A stretch of 10,938 bases of DNA from Eubacteriales bacterium (GCA_028692205.1 JAQUXV010000046.1:1352-12289); one strand, 5' to 3'. Positions 1 through 7,123 are shown, counted from the stretch's first letter. The notes: a model not told the origin generated them from the sequence alone. Numbers and translations: made by a program.

Positions 1-363
1 ATCCTTTGGCGCAAATCCAAGCTGGTCTGGTTTCGCGGCGCGTACCAGCGCAGCATTCGCCAGACGTTGGCGGAAACCTGCGGCGAAGATATGTGGAACA
101 CTTTCGTGCAGGACCTTACGCCCGTGCAAGCGCAGAAGCTGGTTTATGCCGAGTGCCTGCTTTTTCACCCCTCCATCGTGGTATGTGTGAACCCGTTTAC
201 CGGTATGGACTGTCAGGTGGACGACGTAACCGCGCAGATGATGCGGCGGCTTCTCGCCAAGGGCATCTCCGTGCTGGTGGTCGCCTCCTACCTGCCTTCC
301 ATGGCCATGCCGGGCGATACCCTCTACCTGATCGACGGTGTTCTGAGCGCCGGGGAGCAGTAG
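1..363 (+). CDS. Degenerate RbsA-like ABC ATPase domain protein, C-terminal part (5' truncated by window)
   Basis: The reading frame is open from base 1 to a TAG at 361-363, giving 120 visible residues with no start, so the gene begins outside the window. The layout matches the last ~100 residues of the second nucleotide-binding domain of CUT2 sugar ATPases (RbsA/MglA type): a signature-like stretch LTPVQAQK (about 39-46), a Walker-B-like strand ending VNP (63-65), a D-loop-like GMD (68-70), and a closing ASYLPSM...GDTLYLIDG segment that parallels the family's SSELPEV...SDRILVM. The catalytic residues are gone: LSGGQ is LTPVQ, and the Walker B Asp-Glu is Val-Asn. It is therefore probably non-hydrolysing. 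It converges on the sugar-importer operon to its right. A role as regulatory or structural partner, or a decaying gene, cannot be told apart here. Confidence 0.7.
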   Translation: MLWRKSKLVWFRGAYQRSIRQTLAETCGEDMWNTFVQDLTPVQAQKLVYAECLLFHPSIVVCVNPFTGMDCQVDDVTAQMMRRLLAKGISVLVVASYLPSMAMPGDTLYLIDGVLSAGEQ

Positions 364-393
364 CGCGCCGGCGACATCGCCAAACGCATAGAA

Positions 394-423
394 AACGGGG
401 GTTCCGAAACCGGAGTCCCCGTT
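394..423 (-). terminator. Terminator-like hairpin, minus-strand orientation
   Basis: The arms AACGGGG (394-400) and CCCCGTT (417-423) pair, with a further inner TCCG/CGGA stem around a small loop. On the minus strand the hairpin has a GTTT loop and is followed by TTTTC, so it reads better as a terminator for the minus-strand operon. On the plus strand it is followed by a weaker AT-rich run (432-446). Its sequence is close to an inverted copy of the hairpin at 585-610. Confidence 0.5.
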
Positions 424-455
424 CAGACCATTCATAAATTTTTATAAGCACGCAA

Positions 456-586
456 GCTCAGCTTGTTCAAAAAGGTTCAGATGCTCGAAGGCAAACCGCC
501 TACGGGCGGGAGCGTACACGGACGTACGTGACCGCCCGTTGCGGTGCAGGCGACAAAGCAGATGGGCCTTTTTCAACAAGCTGAGC
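456..586. repeat. Large imperfect palindromic element between convergent genes
   Basis: The outer arms 456-475 and 567-586 are complementary over 20 bp with one mismatch. Nested inside are ACCGC plus ACGGGCGG (495-509) pairing with CCGCCCGT plus GCGGT (532-545), then a short CGTAC/GTACG stem (513-517 with 524-528). The whole 131 nt can fold into one long interrupted hairpin on either strand. No convincing gene lies in it; the only open frame is minus strand, low complexity in Arg/Leu, and unlike a real protein. It resembles a palindromic intergenic repeat (REP/MITE-like) more than a gene, but no second copy occurs in this window, so repeat status is inferred. Confidence 0.6.
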
Positions 587-614
587 GGGGCTCCGGTTTC
601 GGAGCCCCGCTTTT
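585..614 (+). terminator. Strong intrinsic terminator, plus strand
   Basis: An 11-bp perfect stem, GCGGGGCTCCG (585-595) with CGGAGCCCCGC (600-610), has a GTTT loop and is followed by TTTT (611-614). It ends transcription arriving from the truncated plus-strand gene at 1-363. On the minus strand it lacks a good U tract, so the minus operon likely stops further on at 423-394. Confidence 0.8.
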
Positions 615-667
615 GTGTGCACAATGTATCTCTTTTTTGTTCGTTGTCTGCGCGCCCGCTTCGCCTG

Positions 668-1645
668 TTATTGCGCCGCGCGCACCTTGCGGCTGAACTT
701 CCGCATGCCAAGCCATTTGGCAAAGGTTTCGTTGTTGTAGGTGATCGTCATAATCAGCAGCAGCAGCGTGCCGTTGAGCACGTCCTGCCACGAGGAGGAA
801 ATGCCGAGGCTCAGCAAACCGTTGTTCATGATGAACATGATAATGTTACCAATCCACACGCCAATCACAATGTTGCAGTAACGCCGCATCGCCATCGCTA
901 CGAAGATACCCAGCATGCTTGTAAACACCAGATTCGTGCTGGACATGTACATCAGCGTATCGATGGAGCCCTGCGTGGAGATTTTCAGCAGCGCCGCAAA
1001 CCCGAGGAACACGCCGGAAACCACGTAGCACATAAATGCGTGCCTGCGGACGTTGATGCCGTTGTTGGCCGCAATCTGCTGATCTCCCGCAATGGCGCGG
1101 GTCTGGTAGCCGAAGGTCGTGTGGTTAAACAGGATGTAATACGCCGCAAACATGACGCCAAAGAGGATGAAACAGTAGGGGCTTGTGCCGAACAAGCAAA
1201 CGTCGCCCTTTACCGCCGTGACCCACGAAATGCTTACCTGATTGCTCAACGCTTCGTATACCATGCAGATGCCCAACGCGGAAACGATGGTGGGAACGCG
1301 CATTTTGATGTACAGTAACCCGACGATCAGGCTGAGTACAAACGCCGTTGCCAAAATGATCAGCGCAAAGGGCACCAGCCCCACGCCGTGCGTAATCGCA
1401 AAGCGCGCGCCCATCATAGCCGAAACCACCACAACGCTGCCGACGCTGACGTCCATACGGTTGGCCAGCATATTGGCGCAAAGCGCGTAGGAGATCAGGG
1501 TTGGGTACAGCGATTGCTTCAGAATGCTCACAATCGTTGCTCCGCCGCTGAACCTGCCCTGGGACGCGATGAAAAAGAACAGGTAAACGCCTACCGGAAT
1601 CAGCAGGACTTTCAGGGCGTTCATCGCAAAGGTTTTTGCCTTCAT
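668..1645 (-). CDS. CUT2-type sugar ABC transporter permease (RbsC/AraH-like), second permease
   Basis: This 325-residue membrane protein belongs to the RbsC-type permease family (BPD_transp_2) and forms part of the membrane channel of a monosaccharide importer. A first hydrophobic segment lies at about 11-28. The family motif MDVSVGS is at 64-70 (D65, S67, G69). Near the C-terminal third is AIAGDQQIAANNGINVRRHAF, matching the cytoplasmic loop that contacts the ATPase (family form AIGGNExAARxxGI). I chose the ATG at 1645 and not an upstream in-frame ATG at 1738, because AGGAAAGG sits 9 nt before it (1655-1662). It is the last gene of the operon, 173 nt after the binding-protein gene. It differs clearly in sequence from the other permease (2932-3891), so the channel is probably a heterodimer, as in the YtfT/YjfF arrangement. 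Sugar specificity cannot be read from the sequence. Confidence 0.9.
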   Translation of the reverse strand: MKAKTFAMNALKVLLIPVGVYLFFFIASQGRFSGGATIVSILKQSLYPTLISYALCANMLANRMDVSVGSVVVVSAMMGARFAITHGVGLVPFALIILATAFVLSLIVGLLYIKMRVPTIVSALGICMVYEALSNQVSISWVTAVKGDVCLFGTSPYCFILFGVMFAAYYILFNHTTFGYQTRAIAGDQQIAANNGINVRRHAFMCYVVSGVFLGFAALLKISTQGSIDTLMYMSSTNLVFTSMLGIFVAMAMRRYCNIVIGVWIGNIIMFIMNNGLLSLGISSSWQDVLNGTLLLLIMTITYNNETFAKWLGMRKFSRKVRAAQ

Positions 1646-1818
1646 GGTCGTTTTCCTTTCCTGTAACACATTTGGCGACATGCTTGCGGTTTTGGGTAAG
1701 CACCGGCGGATCCGCGTTGCGTGCGCGCGGCAGCCCATGGTTTAACGCCTACCCAGGAATACGGGGTGCCGCCCTCCGGAAGGGGGTTCCGGAGAGGCGG
1801 CCGTCCGTTTCGTTCCGT
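1646..1818 (-). other. Intergenic spacer between binding protein and second permease
   Basis: This 173-nt gap is unusually long for this operon, where the other gaps are 15-31 nt. It contains the strong hairpin at 1768-1801, a GCGGATCCGC palindrome (1706-1715), a TGGGTA/TACCCA pair (1693-1698 with 1750-1755) and the ribosome binding site of the next gene. I found no clear separate promoter for the second permease. Confidence 0.6.
1768..1801 (-). promoter_or_regulatory. Stable intercistronic hairpin after the binding-protein gene
   Basis: On the minus strand GCCGCC-T-CTCCGGA pairs with TCCGGAG-GGCGGC, 13 bp with one bulged T and a short loop. No U run follows, so it is not a standard terminator. 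It begins 18 nt after the binding-protein stop codon. Such hairpins often block 3' exonucleases and keep binding-protein mRNA more abundant than permease mRNA; that role is inferred. Confidence 0.6.
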
Positions 1819-2916
1819 TTACTGGAGCAGGTCGGCGTGGCGGGTTTTGCAATCCTCAATGCCGAAGGAAGAACCCATGGCGAACAGCTGGTCCGCGGTC
1901 GCGTCGGGGTTGAAGACCTTGATGACCTGTTTCAGTTCATCCGCCGTGTAGGCGAAGATGTCGTTGTGTACGTACTTCATGTAGTTGTTGAAGTCTTCCT
2001 GGGTGTAAGCGGAGATAAAGTTGACGGGGATCTCCACCGGTTCCTCCGCCAGCGGCGTGCCGCGCAGGGCGTTATACAGGAGCACGAAGGAGTACGCAAC
2101 GTCCACATACTGGCCGCCGATGGTCAGGGACAGGTCGCCGTCCGCCAGCGCATCGCCGGTGTTGTCGGAGAAGTCCACACAGGCCACGATGATGTCGCCG
2201 GTCTTGCCCGCGTTGGCGATAGGCTGCTTGGTGTATTCCAGGCCCATCAGCGTGATGCAGATCGCGTCGATATCCTTGTTCATGGCGAGGTAGCTTTCCA
2301 CCGCGTCGCTGAACTCCAGGCCGCGGTATTCGCCGGCGGGCTCGATGCCCAGATCGGTGAACGCCTGCATCATGCCGTTCCAGCGCTGATCGTGGCAGGT
2401 GATGCCCGGCTCGTAGCCGATGGCCAGAATGTTGCGCTTGCCGACGTCGTAGCAGGATTTTACCAGCGCATAGCCCGCGTTGTAATCATCCTCGTAGGAG
2501 GAGCCGACAAAGTACTTGGATTTTTTGGCCTGTTCCAGGTCTTCCGGCTGCACGTGGGACCAGCCCACCGCCATGTAGATGCCGTAATCATCGCAGATCT
2601 GAATACCTTTGAGGATCGCGGAACCGGAGAAGTTGGTCGTGATGATGGCGTCCATCCCCTGCCCGCAAAGGGTCTCGATTGCGGCAAGGTAAACGTCGTC
2701 GTCAAAGCTGGAGAGAATGTAGTAGGTAAAGTCCACGTTGAAGTTTTCGCCGATGTACTCCGAGTATGCCTTGTACTTGGAGCAAAGGAAGTCCGTCGTG
2801 GTGTGGATCACAACGCCGATGTTGTAGTGCGGCAGGTCCTCCTCAGCCGTCGCCGTAAAAGCGAACGCAGGCACCATCAGAACGACCGCGAGTAGCAGAG
2901 CAACCAGTTTCTTCAT
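1819..2916 (-). CDS. CUT2-type sugar-binding protein (Peripla_BP_4-like)
   Basis: This exported protein of 365 residues captures the sugar outside the membrane and delivers it to the RbsC-like permeases. Residues 1-24 form a signal peptide: KK, a hydrophobic core LVALLLAVVLMVPAFAF, then A22-T23-A24 before E25, a signal peptidase I site. There is no Cys for lipid anchoring, which is unusual for a Gram-positive binding protein. The mature part starts with a YNIGVVIHTTTDF strand and has the two-lobe pattern of type I periplasmic binding proteins (GMDAIITTNFSGSAI, then GDIIVACVDFSDNT, then a GGQYVDVAYSFVLLYNALRG hinge region). I chose the second ATG, at 2916, over the first at 2925: AGGAAAGG (2926-2933) is 9 nt from 2916 but abuts 2925, and the last gene of the operon uses the same motif at the same spacing. 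It sits between the two permease genes. The ligand is unknown; arabinose or a related furanose is a guess from context. Confidence 0.9.
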   Translation of the reverse strand: MKKLVALLLAVVLMVPAFAFTATAEEDLPHYNIGVVIHTTTDFLCSKYKAYSEYIGENFNVDFTYYILSSFDDDVYLAAIETLCGQGMDAIITTNFSGSAILKGIQICDDYGIYMAVGWSHVQPEDLEQAKKSKYFVGSSYEDDYNAGYALVKSCYDVGKRNILAIGYEPGITCHDQRWNGMMQAFTDLGIEPAGEYRGLEFSDAVESYLAMNKDIDAICITLMGLEYTKQPIANAGKTGDIIVACVDFSDNTGDALADGDLSLTIGGQYVDVAYSFVLLYNALRGTPLAEEPVEIPVNFISAYTQEDFNNYMKYVHNDIFAYTADELKQVIKVFNPDATADQLFAMGSSFGIEDCKTRHADLLQ

Positions 2917-2925
2917 GTTCTCCAT

Positions 2926-2933
2926 CCTTTCCT
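2926..2933 (-). promoter_or_regulatory. Ribosome binding site that decides the binding-protein start
   Basis: AGGAAAGG on the minus strand overlaps the TAG stop (2934-2932) of the upstream permease, so the two genes are probably translationally coupled. It lies 9 nt before the ATG at 2916 and directly against the ATG at 2925, which favours the shorter protein. Confidence 0.65.
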
Positions 2934-3891
2934 AGTTATAGATGTTCGTTCTATTTTTCTCGTATGTCATCCATACGATCAATAGCAGTACAATGCCCTG
3001 AACGCCCTCGATCAGGTTCTCATCCAGACGAATAATGTTCAGCCCGAAGCGAAGCACAACCACCGTCAGTCCGCCCAGCACCGCGCGAAGAATCCGCACG
3101 CCCGAGCCGCCGGAGAGCGAGATGCCGCCCAGCACCAGCGCGGTAATTACGTTCATTTCCAACCCCTGCCCGGTGCTGGTGCTAACGCTGCCCGCACGGC
3201 ACAGCTGGAAGAAGCCCGCGATCCCCACGCAGAACCCGGTGATGAGATACCCGATGAAGCGCGTACGCTCCACGTTGATGCCTGCCTGCCGGGCTGCGAC
3301 CATGTTGCCGCCGATGGCTTTGCTCGCCTTGCCGATCGCCGTTTTTTCAAAAATGACCGTCGTAACCAGAATCACGCCCAACAGTACGGGAATTTTCACC
3401 GCCCAGTCGTCAAACGGGAACATAGAGGACGGCACGCTGAACTTTTCGCTGGAGCAGACCACGTTGAGCACCCCGCGGCACATGTACATCAGGCACAGCG
3501 AAACGATCAGCGGCGACACCTTCAGGTAGATCGAGAAGAAGGCGTTCACCATGCTCAGCACACAGGCGCACGCAACGCACGTAACCAGCGCCAGATAGGG
3601 GTTGTTGGTCTCAATGGCAACCAGCGTGCTGCACAGCATGCTTACCCCAATCACACCGCCGTAGGAAATATCCATGCCGCCGTGCGCGTATACGAAGGCG
3701 CCGCCCAGCGCGATGATGATAATCGTATACGACTGGTTGATGATGCTCTTGATGTTTCCGATTCGGAACAGGCTTCCGCTGATGGATTGAAAAATCACCA
3801 GCAGCAGCACCAGCCCCAAAACCGGAACCAGATTGCGCACCAGCTCCTGCGCCTTAACCCGTCGCGAAAGCGCCTTGCTTCTAATGTCCAT
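2932..3891 (-). CDS. CUT2-type sugar ABC transporter permease (RbsC-like), first permease
   Basis: This 319-residue RbsC-family membrane protein is the partner of the ATPase encoded just upstream. It has a basic N-terminus (MDIRSKALSRRVK), a first membrane segment at about 21-38, and the family motif GGMDISYGG at 71-79 (D74, S76, G78), followed by further hydrophobic segments. The loop AIGGNMVAARQAGINVERTRF matches the ATPase-contacting loop of the family. VLGGISLSGGSG near the C-terminus matches the VLGGTSLxGGxG motif typical of RbsC proteins. Its start is supported by GGAGGAAGG at 3901-3909. The gene follows the ATPase by 19 nt, and its stop overlaps the next gene's ribosome binding site. 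With the permease at 668-1645 it probably forms a heterodimeric channel. Confidence 0.92.
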   Translation of the reverse strand: MDIRSKALSRRVKAQELVRNLVPVLGLVLLLVIFQSISGSLFRIGNIKSIINQSYTIIIIALGGAFVYAHGGMDISYGGVIGVSMLCSTLVAIETNNPYLALVTCVACACVLSMVNAFFSIYLKVSPLIVSLCLMYMCRGVLNVVCSSEKFSVPSSMFPFDDWAVKIPVLLGVILVTTVIFEKTAIGKASKAIGGNMVAARQAGINVERTRFIGYLITGFCVGIAGFFQLCRAGSVSTSTGQGLEMNVITALVLGGISLSGGSGVRILRAVLGGLTVVVLRFGLNIIRLDENLIEGVQGIVLLLIVWMTYEKNRTNIYN

Positions 3892-3910
3892 TGTTCGTGT
3901 CCTTCCTCCA

Positions 3911-5410
3911 TCAAATCATGTCTTTGATGATGTGGTTCTCCGAAAGCGTTTCCGCACGGGCATATTCCTGCTGGACGCGCCCGTTTTTCATGATGAGGAT
4001 CCGGTCGCTCATGCCGATCAGTTCCGGCAGCTCCTCCGTAATCATCACGATCGCCTTGCCTTCGTCCTTCATCTTCATCATCAGCTGGTACATGGCCGTT
4101 TTCACGCCCACGTCCACACCGCGCGTGGGACAATCCAGAATAAAGATTTCCGAATCGTTGCCCAGCCATTTGCCAAAGGCGACCTTTTGCTTGTTGCCGC
4201 CGCTCAGCTCCCGCACGTTTTGCCGTATGGACCGGCATTTGATGCTCAGGCTTTCCACCTGCTGCCGGGTCAGCTTTTTCTCGGACCGGCGGGTAATATA
4301 GCCGTACTTTGCCAGATTGCGATAGGAGGGGATCACCGTGTTTTCCAGAATGGTCGCATCCAGGATAATCGATTCCTGATCGCGGTTTTTGGAGATATAG
4401 CCCATCCCGTGGCGCACGGCGCTGATGGTGCCCGTAAGCTCGCCCCCGTCGTGGAAGGTTACGCTGCCCTTCACCGCCCGGGTAAGCCCGAACAATACCG
4501 CGCCCAGCTCGTGCATGCCGCAGTCCGCAAGGCCGCCGATGCCCAGTATTTCGCCCTTGTGCAGCTCGAAGGAAACCTTCTCAAGGCCGCCCATGGTATA
4601 GATGTCGCTTACTTTCAAAGCCACGTCGTCCAGCTTGGAGGGAATAAAGTCGTCCCGGTAATAGTGGTCGGACAGCTTACGGCCTACCAGCAGGGTCTTG
4701 ATCCATTCGGCGTCAAACTCGTTTTTTTGTAGTTCGCGGATGAACACGCCGTCCCGCAGGATGGTGATCTCGTCGCAAACCTCCATCAGCTCTTCGATAT
4801 CGTGGGAGATGAAGATGACCACGCCGTTACGTTCCTTCACCTTGCGGATGTTCTCGTACAGGAGGTTGCGGCCGTCCAGCGTCAGCGCGGTGGTCGTTTC
4901 ATCCACGATGAAGATCTCCGGCTCGTTGTTCAGAGCGCGCGCCATCTCGATCAGCTTGCGTTCCTCCAGCGTGTGGCTTCCCGTAAGGCTGTCCGGGGCG
5001 ATGCCGCGGATGCCGAACCGGTCGAACACGTTTTGGGCGCTTTTCAGCATATCGAAGCGGTTGATAAGCCCGCTGCGTATAAAACGCTCCTCTTCGCCCA
5101 GATAGAGGTTATCCGCAACCGCAATCCCCGGGATCGTGCCCATTTCCTGCGTAATCGTGCCGATGTGGTGCCCATAGGCCTCGTGGGAGTTTTTCGGCTG
5201 GTACTCCTCGCCGTTCAGTTCCATCCGGCCTTCATCCGCCGGGAATACCCCGGCGATAATGTTGACCAGTGTGGATTTGCCCGAGCCGTTTTCCCCCACC
5301 AGCCCTTTGACGACGCCTCGGTGAAAATCAATGCTGACGTCGCTCAGCGCCCGCGTGGACATAAAATGCTTGCTGATGTTCTTCACGCGGAGCAATGTTG
5401 TTTCGCTCAA
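3911..5410 (-). CDS. CUT2-type sugar ABC transporter ATP-binding protein (RbsA/MglA-like), with one consensus ATP site
   Basis: This 499-residue protein has two fused ATPase domains, the usual length and design of RbsA/MglA, and powers the RbsC-like permeases from the cytoplasmic side. Domain 1 has Walker A GENGSGKST (39-47), Q-loop Q88, a degenerate signature HTLEERK (146-152), Walker B ending D170-E171 and switch H203. Domain 2 has the family-typical degenerate Walker A region GIGGLADCGMHEL (290-302), an intact signature LSGGNKQ (402-408), and Walker B LDCPTRGVD, where Cys427 replaces the catalytic Glu. Because each ATP site pairs the Walker motifs of one domain with the signature of the other, the site from domain 1 Walker plus domain 2 signature is consensus, while the opposite site looks dead. 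The start is TTG at 5410-5408, supported by GGGAGG 8 nt upstream. It lies 31 nt after the GH51 gene. The fold and family are certain; the sugar is not. Confidence 0.95.
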   Translation of the reverse strand: MSETTLLRVKNISKHFMSTRALSDVSIDFHRGVVKGLVGENGSGKSTLVNIIAGVFPADEGRMELNGEEYQPKNSHEAYGHHIGTITQEMGTIPGIAVADNLYLGEEERFIRSGLINRFDMLKSAQNVFDRFGIRGIAPDSLTGSHTLEERKLIEMARALNNEPEIFIVDETTTALTLDGRNLLYENIRKVKERNGVVIFISHDIEELMEVCDEITILRDGVFIRELQKNEFDAEWIKTLLVGRKLSDHYYRDDFIPSKLDDVALKVSDIYTMGGLEKVSFELHKGEILGIGGLADCGMHELGAVLFGLTRAVKGSVTFHDGGELTGTISAVRHGMGYISKNRDQESIILDATILENTVIPSYRNLAKYGYITRRSEKKLTRQQVESLSIKCRSIRQNVRELSGGNKQKVAFGKWLGNDSEIFILDCPTRGVDVGVKTAMYQLMMKMKDEGKAIVMITEELPELIGMSDRILIMKNGRVQQEYARAETLSENHIIKDMI

Positions 5411-5418
5411 GTAGCACG

Positions 5419-5424
5419 CCTCCC
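5419..5424 (-). promoter_or_regulatory. Ribosome binding site supporting a TTG start
   Basis: GGGAGG on the minus strand lies 8 nt before TTG (5410-5408) of the ATPase gene. No in-frame ATG is placed near it, so the TTG start is preferred. TTG may keep ATPase synthesis modest. Confidence 0.7.
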
Positions 5425-5441
5425 TGTATCCGTTGTTATGC

Positions 5442-6968
5442 TTACGCCTTGCGCAGGGTGATCGCGCTCCAGCTCATTTTGGGCAGCGTCACCGTTTCGC
5501 CCGCGGGCAGCTCCCGCATCGTAACGTTGTCGGGCTGCTCAAACGTGTTGATCGCGCTCAGGTTGTCGCCGTACAGCGCCTGATGGCGCTCTACCCGGTA
5601 GCCGCTCTCCCCGTCGATCGCGAGGCTCAGGGTCACGTCCTCATCCGGGTCGCAGTTGAGGGCGAACACATTCAGCTCGCCTTTTTCCTCATTCAGCACC
5701 GCCACGGCTTCCACCACCGGCAGCTTGCCGAACTGGCACTCGTATTCCGGCGCGTCCACGCGCACATCCATCACCGTGCCGTGCCCCAGCTGCGAAACCG
5801 TGCGGAAGGGGTAGTAAATCGACTGGCGAAGGATGCCGCCGTTGGGGTCGGTGGTAATGGGGGCGATTACGTTCACCAGCTGCGCCAGACAGGCGATTTT
5901 CACACAGTCCGCGTTTTTCAGCAGCGTAATGGCCAGCCCGCCCACTGTAAGCGCGTCCAGCAGGCTGTATTTCTCCTGCAGAATCGGCGGGGCGATTTCC
6001 CATTTGCCGGCGGACGTAATTTTGAACGTCGTCAGGCCGATCAGATCGTCCATGCTGTTAAACTCGATATCCTGGAAATTCCACACGTTCCATTCATCCA
6101 GGCAGATGCCGAGTTCCTTTTGGCTGTTCTTGCGGGCTTTCACATACTCGATCACCCGCTTGCTGTTTTTAATGTGGGTATCCAGCGCCTTGTAGGCCGC
6201 CAGAAAATTCGCGTCGCCCTGACCGGCGTTCATGGTATAGCTGTGGGTGGAAAGGTAATCCACCTGATCCAGAAGCTGATCCAGCATGATACGGTCCCAT
6301 TCCAGATAGGTGGGCAGCATTTCGTAGCTGCTGCCGCAGGCGATCAGCTTGATGTCCGGGTCCACCCACCGCATGATCTTCGCGGCTTCCAGCGCCTTCT
6401 TAGTGTAATCCTCCGCCGAAAGGTGGCCCGCCTGCCAGCTGCCTTCCATTTCATTGCCGAGGCACCAGTACTTGACTTTATACGGTTCCGGCGAGCCGTT
6501 CTGCGCGCGCAGGTCGCTCCAGTAGGTGCCGGAGGGATGGTTGCAGTATTCCACCAGATCACCGGCGTCCTGTATGGTGCCGGTGCCGAGGTTCACGGCG
6601 ATCATCGGCTCAATGCCCGCCTTTTTGGCCCAACGGCAGAAATCGTCGATGCCGAACTGGTTGGTTTCAATGCTGGACCACGCGTATTCCATCCGGCGCG
6701 GTCGCTTCTCCTTCGGGCCGATGCCGTCTTTCCAGTTATAGCAGGAAACGAAGTTGCCGCCGGGATAGCGGATCATGGGCACGCCCAGATCCTGTATCGC
6801 GTCCATGGTGTCTTTCCGGAAGCCGTTCTCATCCGCCGTGGGATGCCCCGGCTGGTAGAGGCCCGTGTACACCGCGCGGCCCAGATGCTCCACGAACGAA
6901 GAATACATCATCGGGTCGATTTCACCGATCGTATAGCGCCTGTTCAGGTATAGTTCCGCTTTCTTCAT
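5442..6968 (-). CDS. abfA: Alpha-N-arabinofuranosidase, GH51, intracellular
   Basis: The enzyme releases terminal alpha-L-arabinofuranosyl units from arabino-oligosaccharides derived from arabinan or arabinoxylan. It has 508 residues, normal for bacterial GH51. A (beta/alpha)8 catalytic domain comes first, with the conserved RYPGGNFVSCYNWKDGIGP segment (67-85). The acid/base Glu is E173 in CLGNEMEG, and the nucleophile is E292 in LDEWNVW; THSY (241-244) is also conserved. A beta-rich C-terminal domain ends in PKMSWSAITLR. There is no signal peptide (MKKAELYLNRRY is the plain start), so it acts in the cytoplasm on imported substrate. ATG 6968 follows GAAAGGA (6981-6987) with a 12-nt gap, slightly long; a nearby ATG at 6975 is out of frame and stops at once. 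It is the first gene of the minus operon and leads into the CUT2 importer. Retaining mechanism and substrate class are known for the family; the exact natural oligosaccharide is not visible. Confidence 0.96.
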   Translation of the reverse strand: MKKAELYLNRRYTIGEIDPMMYSSFVEHLGRAVYTGLYQPGHPTADENGFRKDTMDAIQDLGVPMIRYPGGNFVSCYNWKDGIGPKEKRPRRMEYAWSSIETNQFGIDDFCRWAKKAGIEPMIAVNLGTGTIQDAGDLVEYCNHPSGTYWSDLRAQNGSPEPYKVKYWCLGNEMEGSWQAGHLSAEDYTKKALEAAKIMRWVDPDIKLIACGSSYEMLPTYLEWDRIMLDQLLDQVDYLSTHSYTMNAGQGDANFLAAYKALDTHIKNSKRVIEYVKARKNSQKELGICLDEWNVWNFQDIEFNSMDDLIGLTTFKITSAGKWEIAPPILQEKYSLLDALTVGGLAITLLKNADCVKIACLAQLVNVIAPITTDPNGGILRQSIYYPFRTVSQLGHGTVMDVRVDAPEYECQFGKLPVVEAVAVLNEEKGELNVFALNCDPDEDVTLSLAIDGESGYRVERHQALYGDNLSAINTFEQPDNVTMRELPAGETVTLPKMSWSAITLRKA

Positions 6969-7074
6969 GTTTCCATGCCGTCCTTTCGCATCGTACGGGA
7001 TGAACCGCAGGCAGCGTATTCTGTCTGATTATGATGATATTTTTACCAACGGCGTCATCACCTTCGGTACCCTG

Positions 7075-7103
7075 ATTATAGCATGGCCGATTTTTGGACA
7101 AAA
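7075..7103 (-). promoter_or_regulatory. Extended -10 promoter for the GH51/CUT2 operon
   Basis: On the minus strand the -10 is a perfect TATAAT (7080-7075) preceded by TGC, giving an extended TGnTATAAT. The -35 is weak: TTTTGT (7103-7098) with 17-bp spacing. The start site would be near 7068, leaving a leader of about 100 nt before the GH51 ATG. Confidence 0.75.
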
Positions 7104-7123
7104 CTGATATCCTTTTGGTGAAG

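Noticed and set aside
6..437. Plus-strand open frame of 143 codons overlapping the truncated ATPase gene
   Set aside because: It is an out-of-frame shadow, very rich in Arg, Ala and Gly, and runs through the hairpin at 394-423.
442..723. Minus-strand open frame of 93 codons across the palindrome
   Set aside because: It lies in the palindromic element and overlaps the 3' end of the permease gene at 668; its residues are Arg/Leu/Ala-rich without family features, and no ribosome binding site is seen.
668..1738. Longer version of the second permease starting at 1738
   Set aside because: The extra 31 residues (MGCRAHATRIRR...) are unlike a permease N-terminus and lack a ribosome binding site; AGGAAAGG supports the start at 1645.
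1636..2895. Plus-strand open frame of 419 codons
   Set aside because: It is antisense to the binding-protein gene, whose signal peptide and family motifs are clear. Long antisense frames are expected at this G+C and codon use.
5433..6953. Plus-strand open frame of 506 codons antisense to the GH51 gene
   Set aside because: The minus strand encodes a full GH51 enzyme with both catalytic Glu residues; the antisense product is His/Arg/Val-rich with no recognisable domain.
6969..7068. Possible riboswitch in the GH51 leader
   Set aside because: The leader is about 100 nt with only a weak TGATGA/TCATCA pairing and no known riboswitch core that I can recognise.
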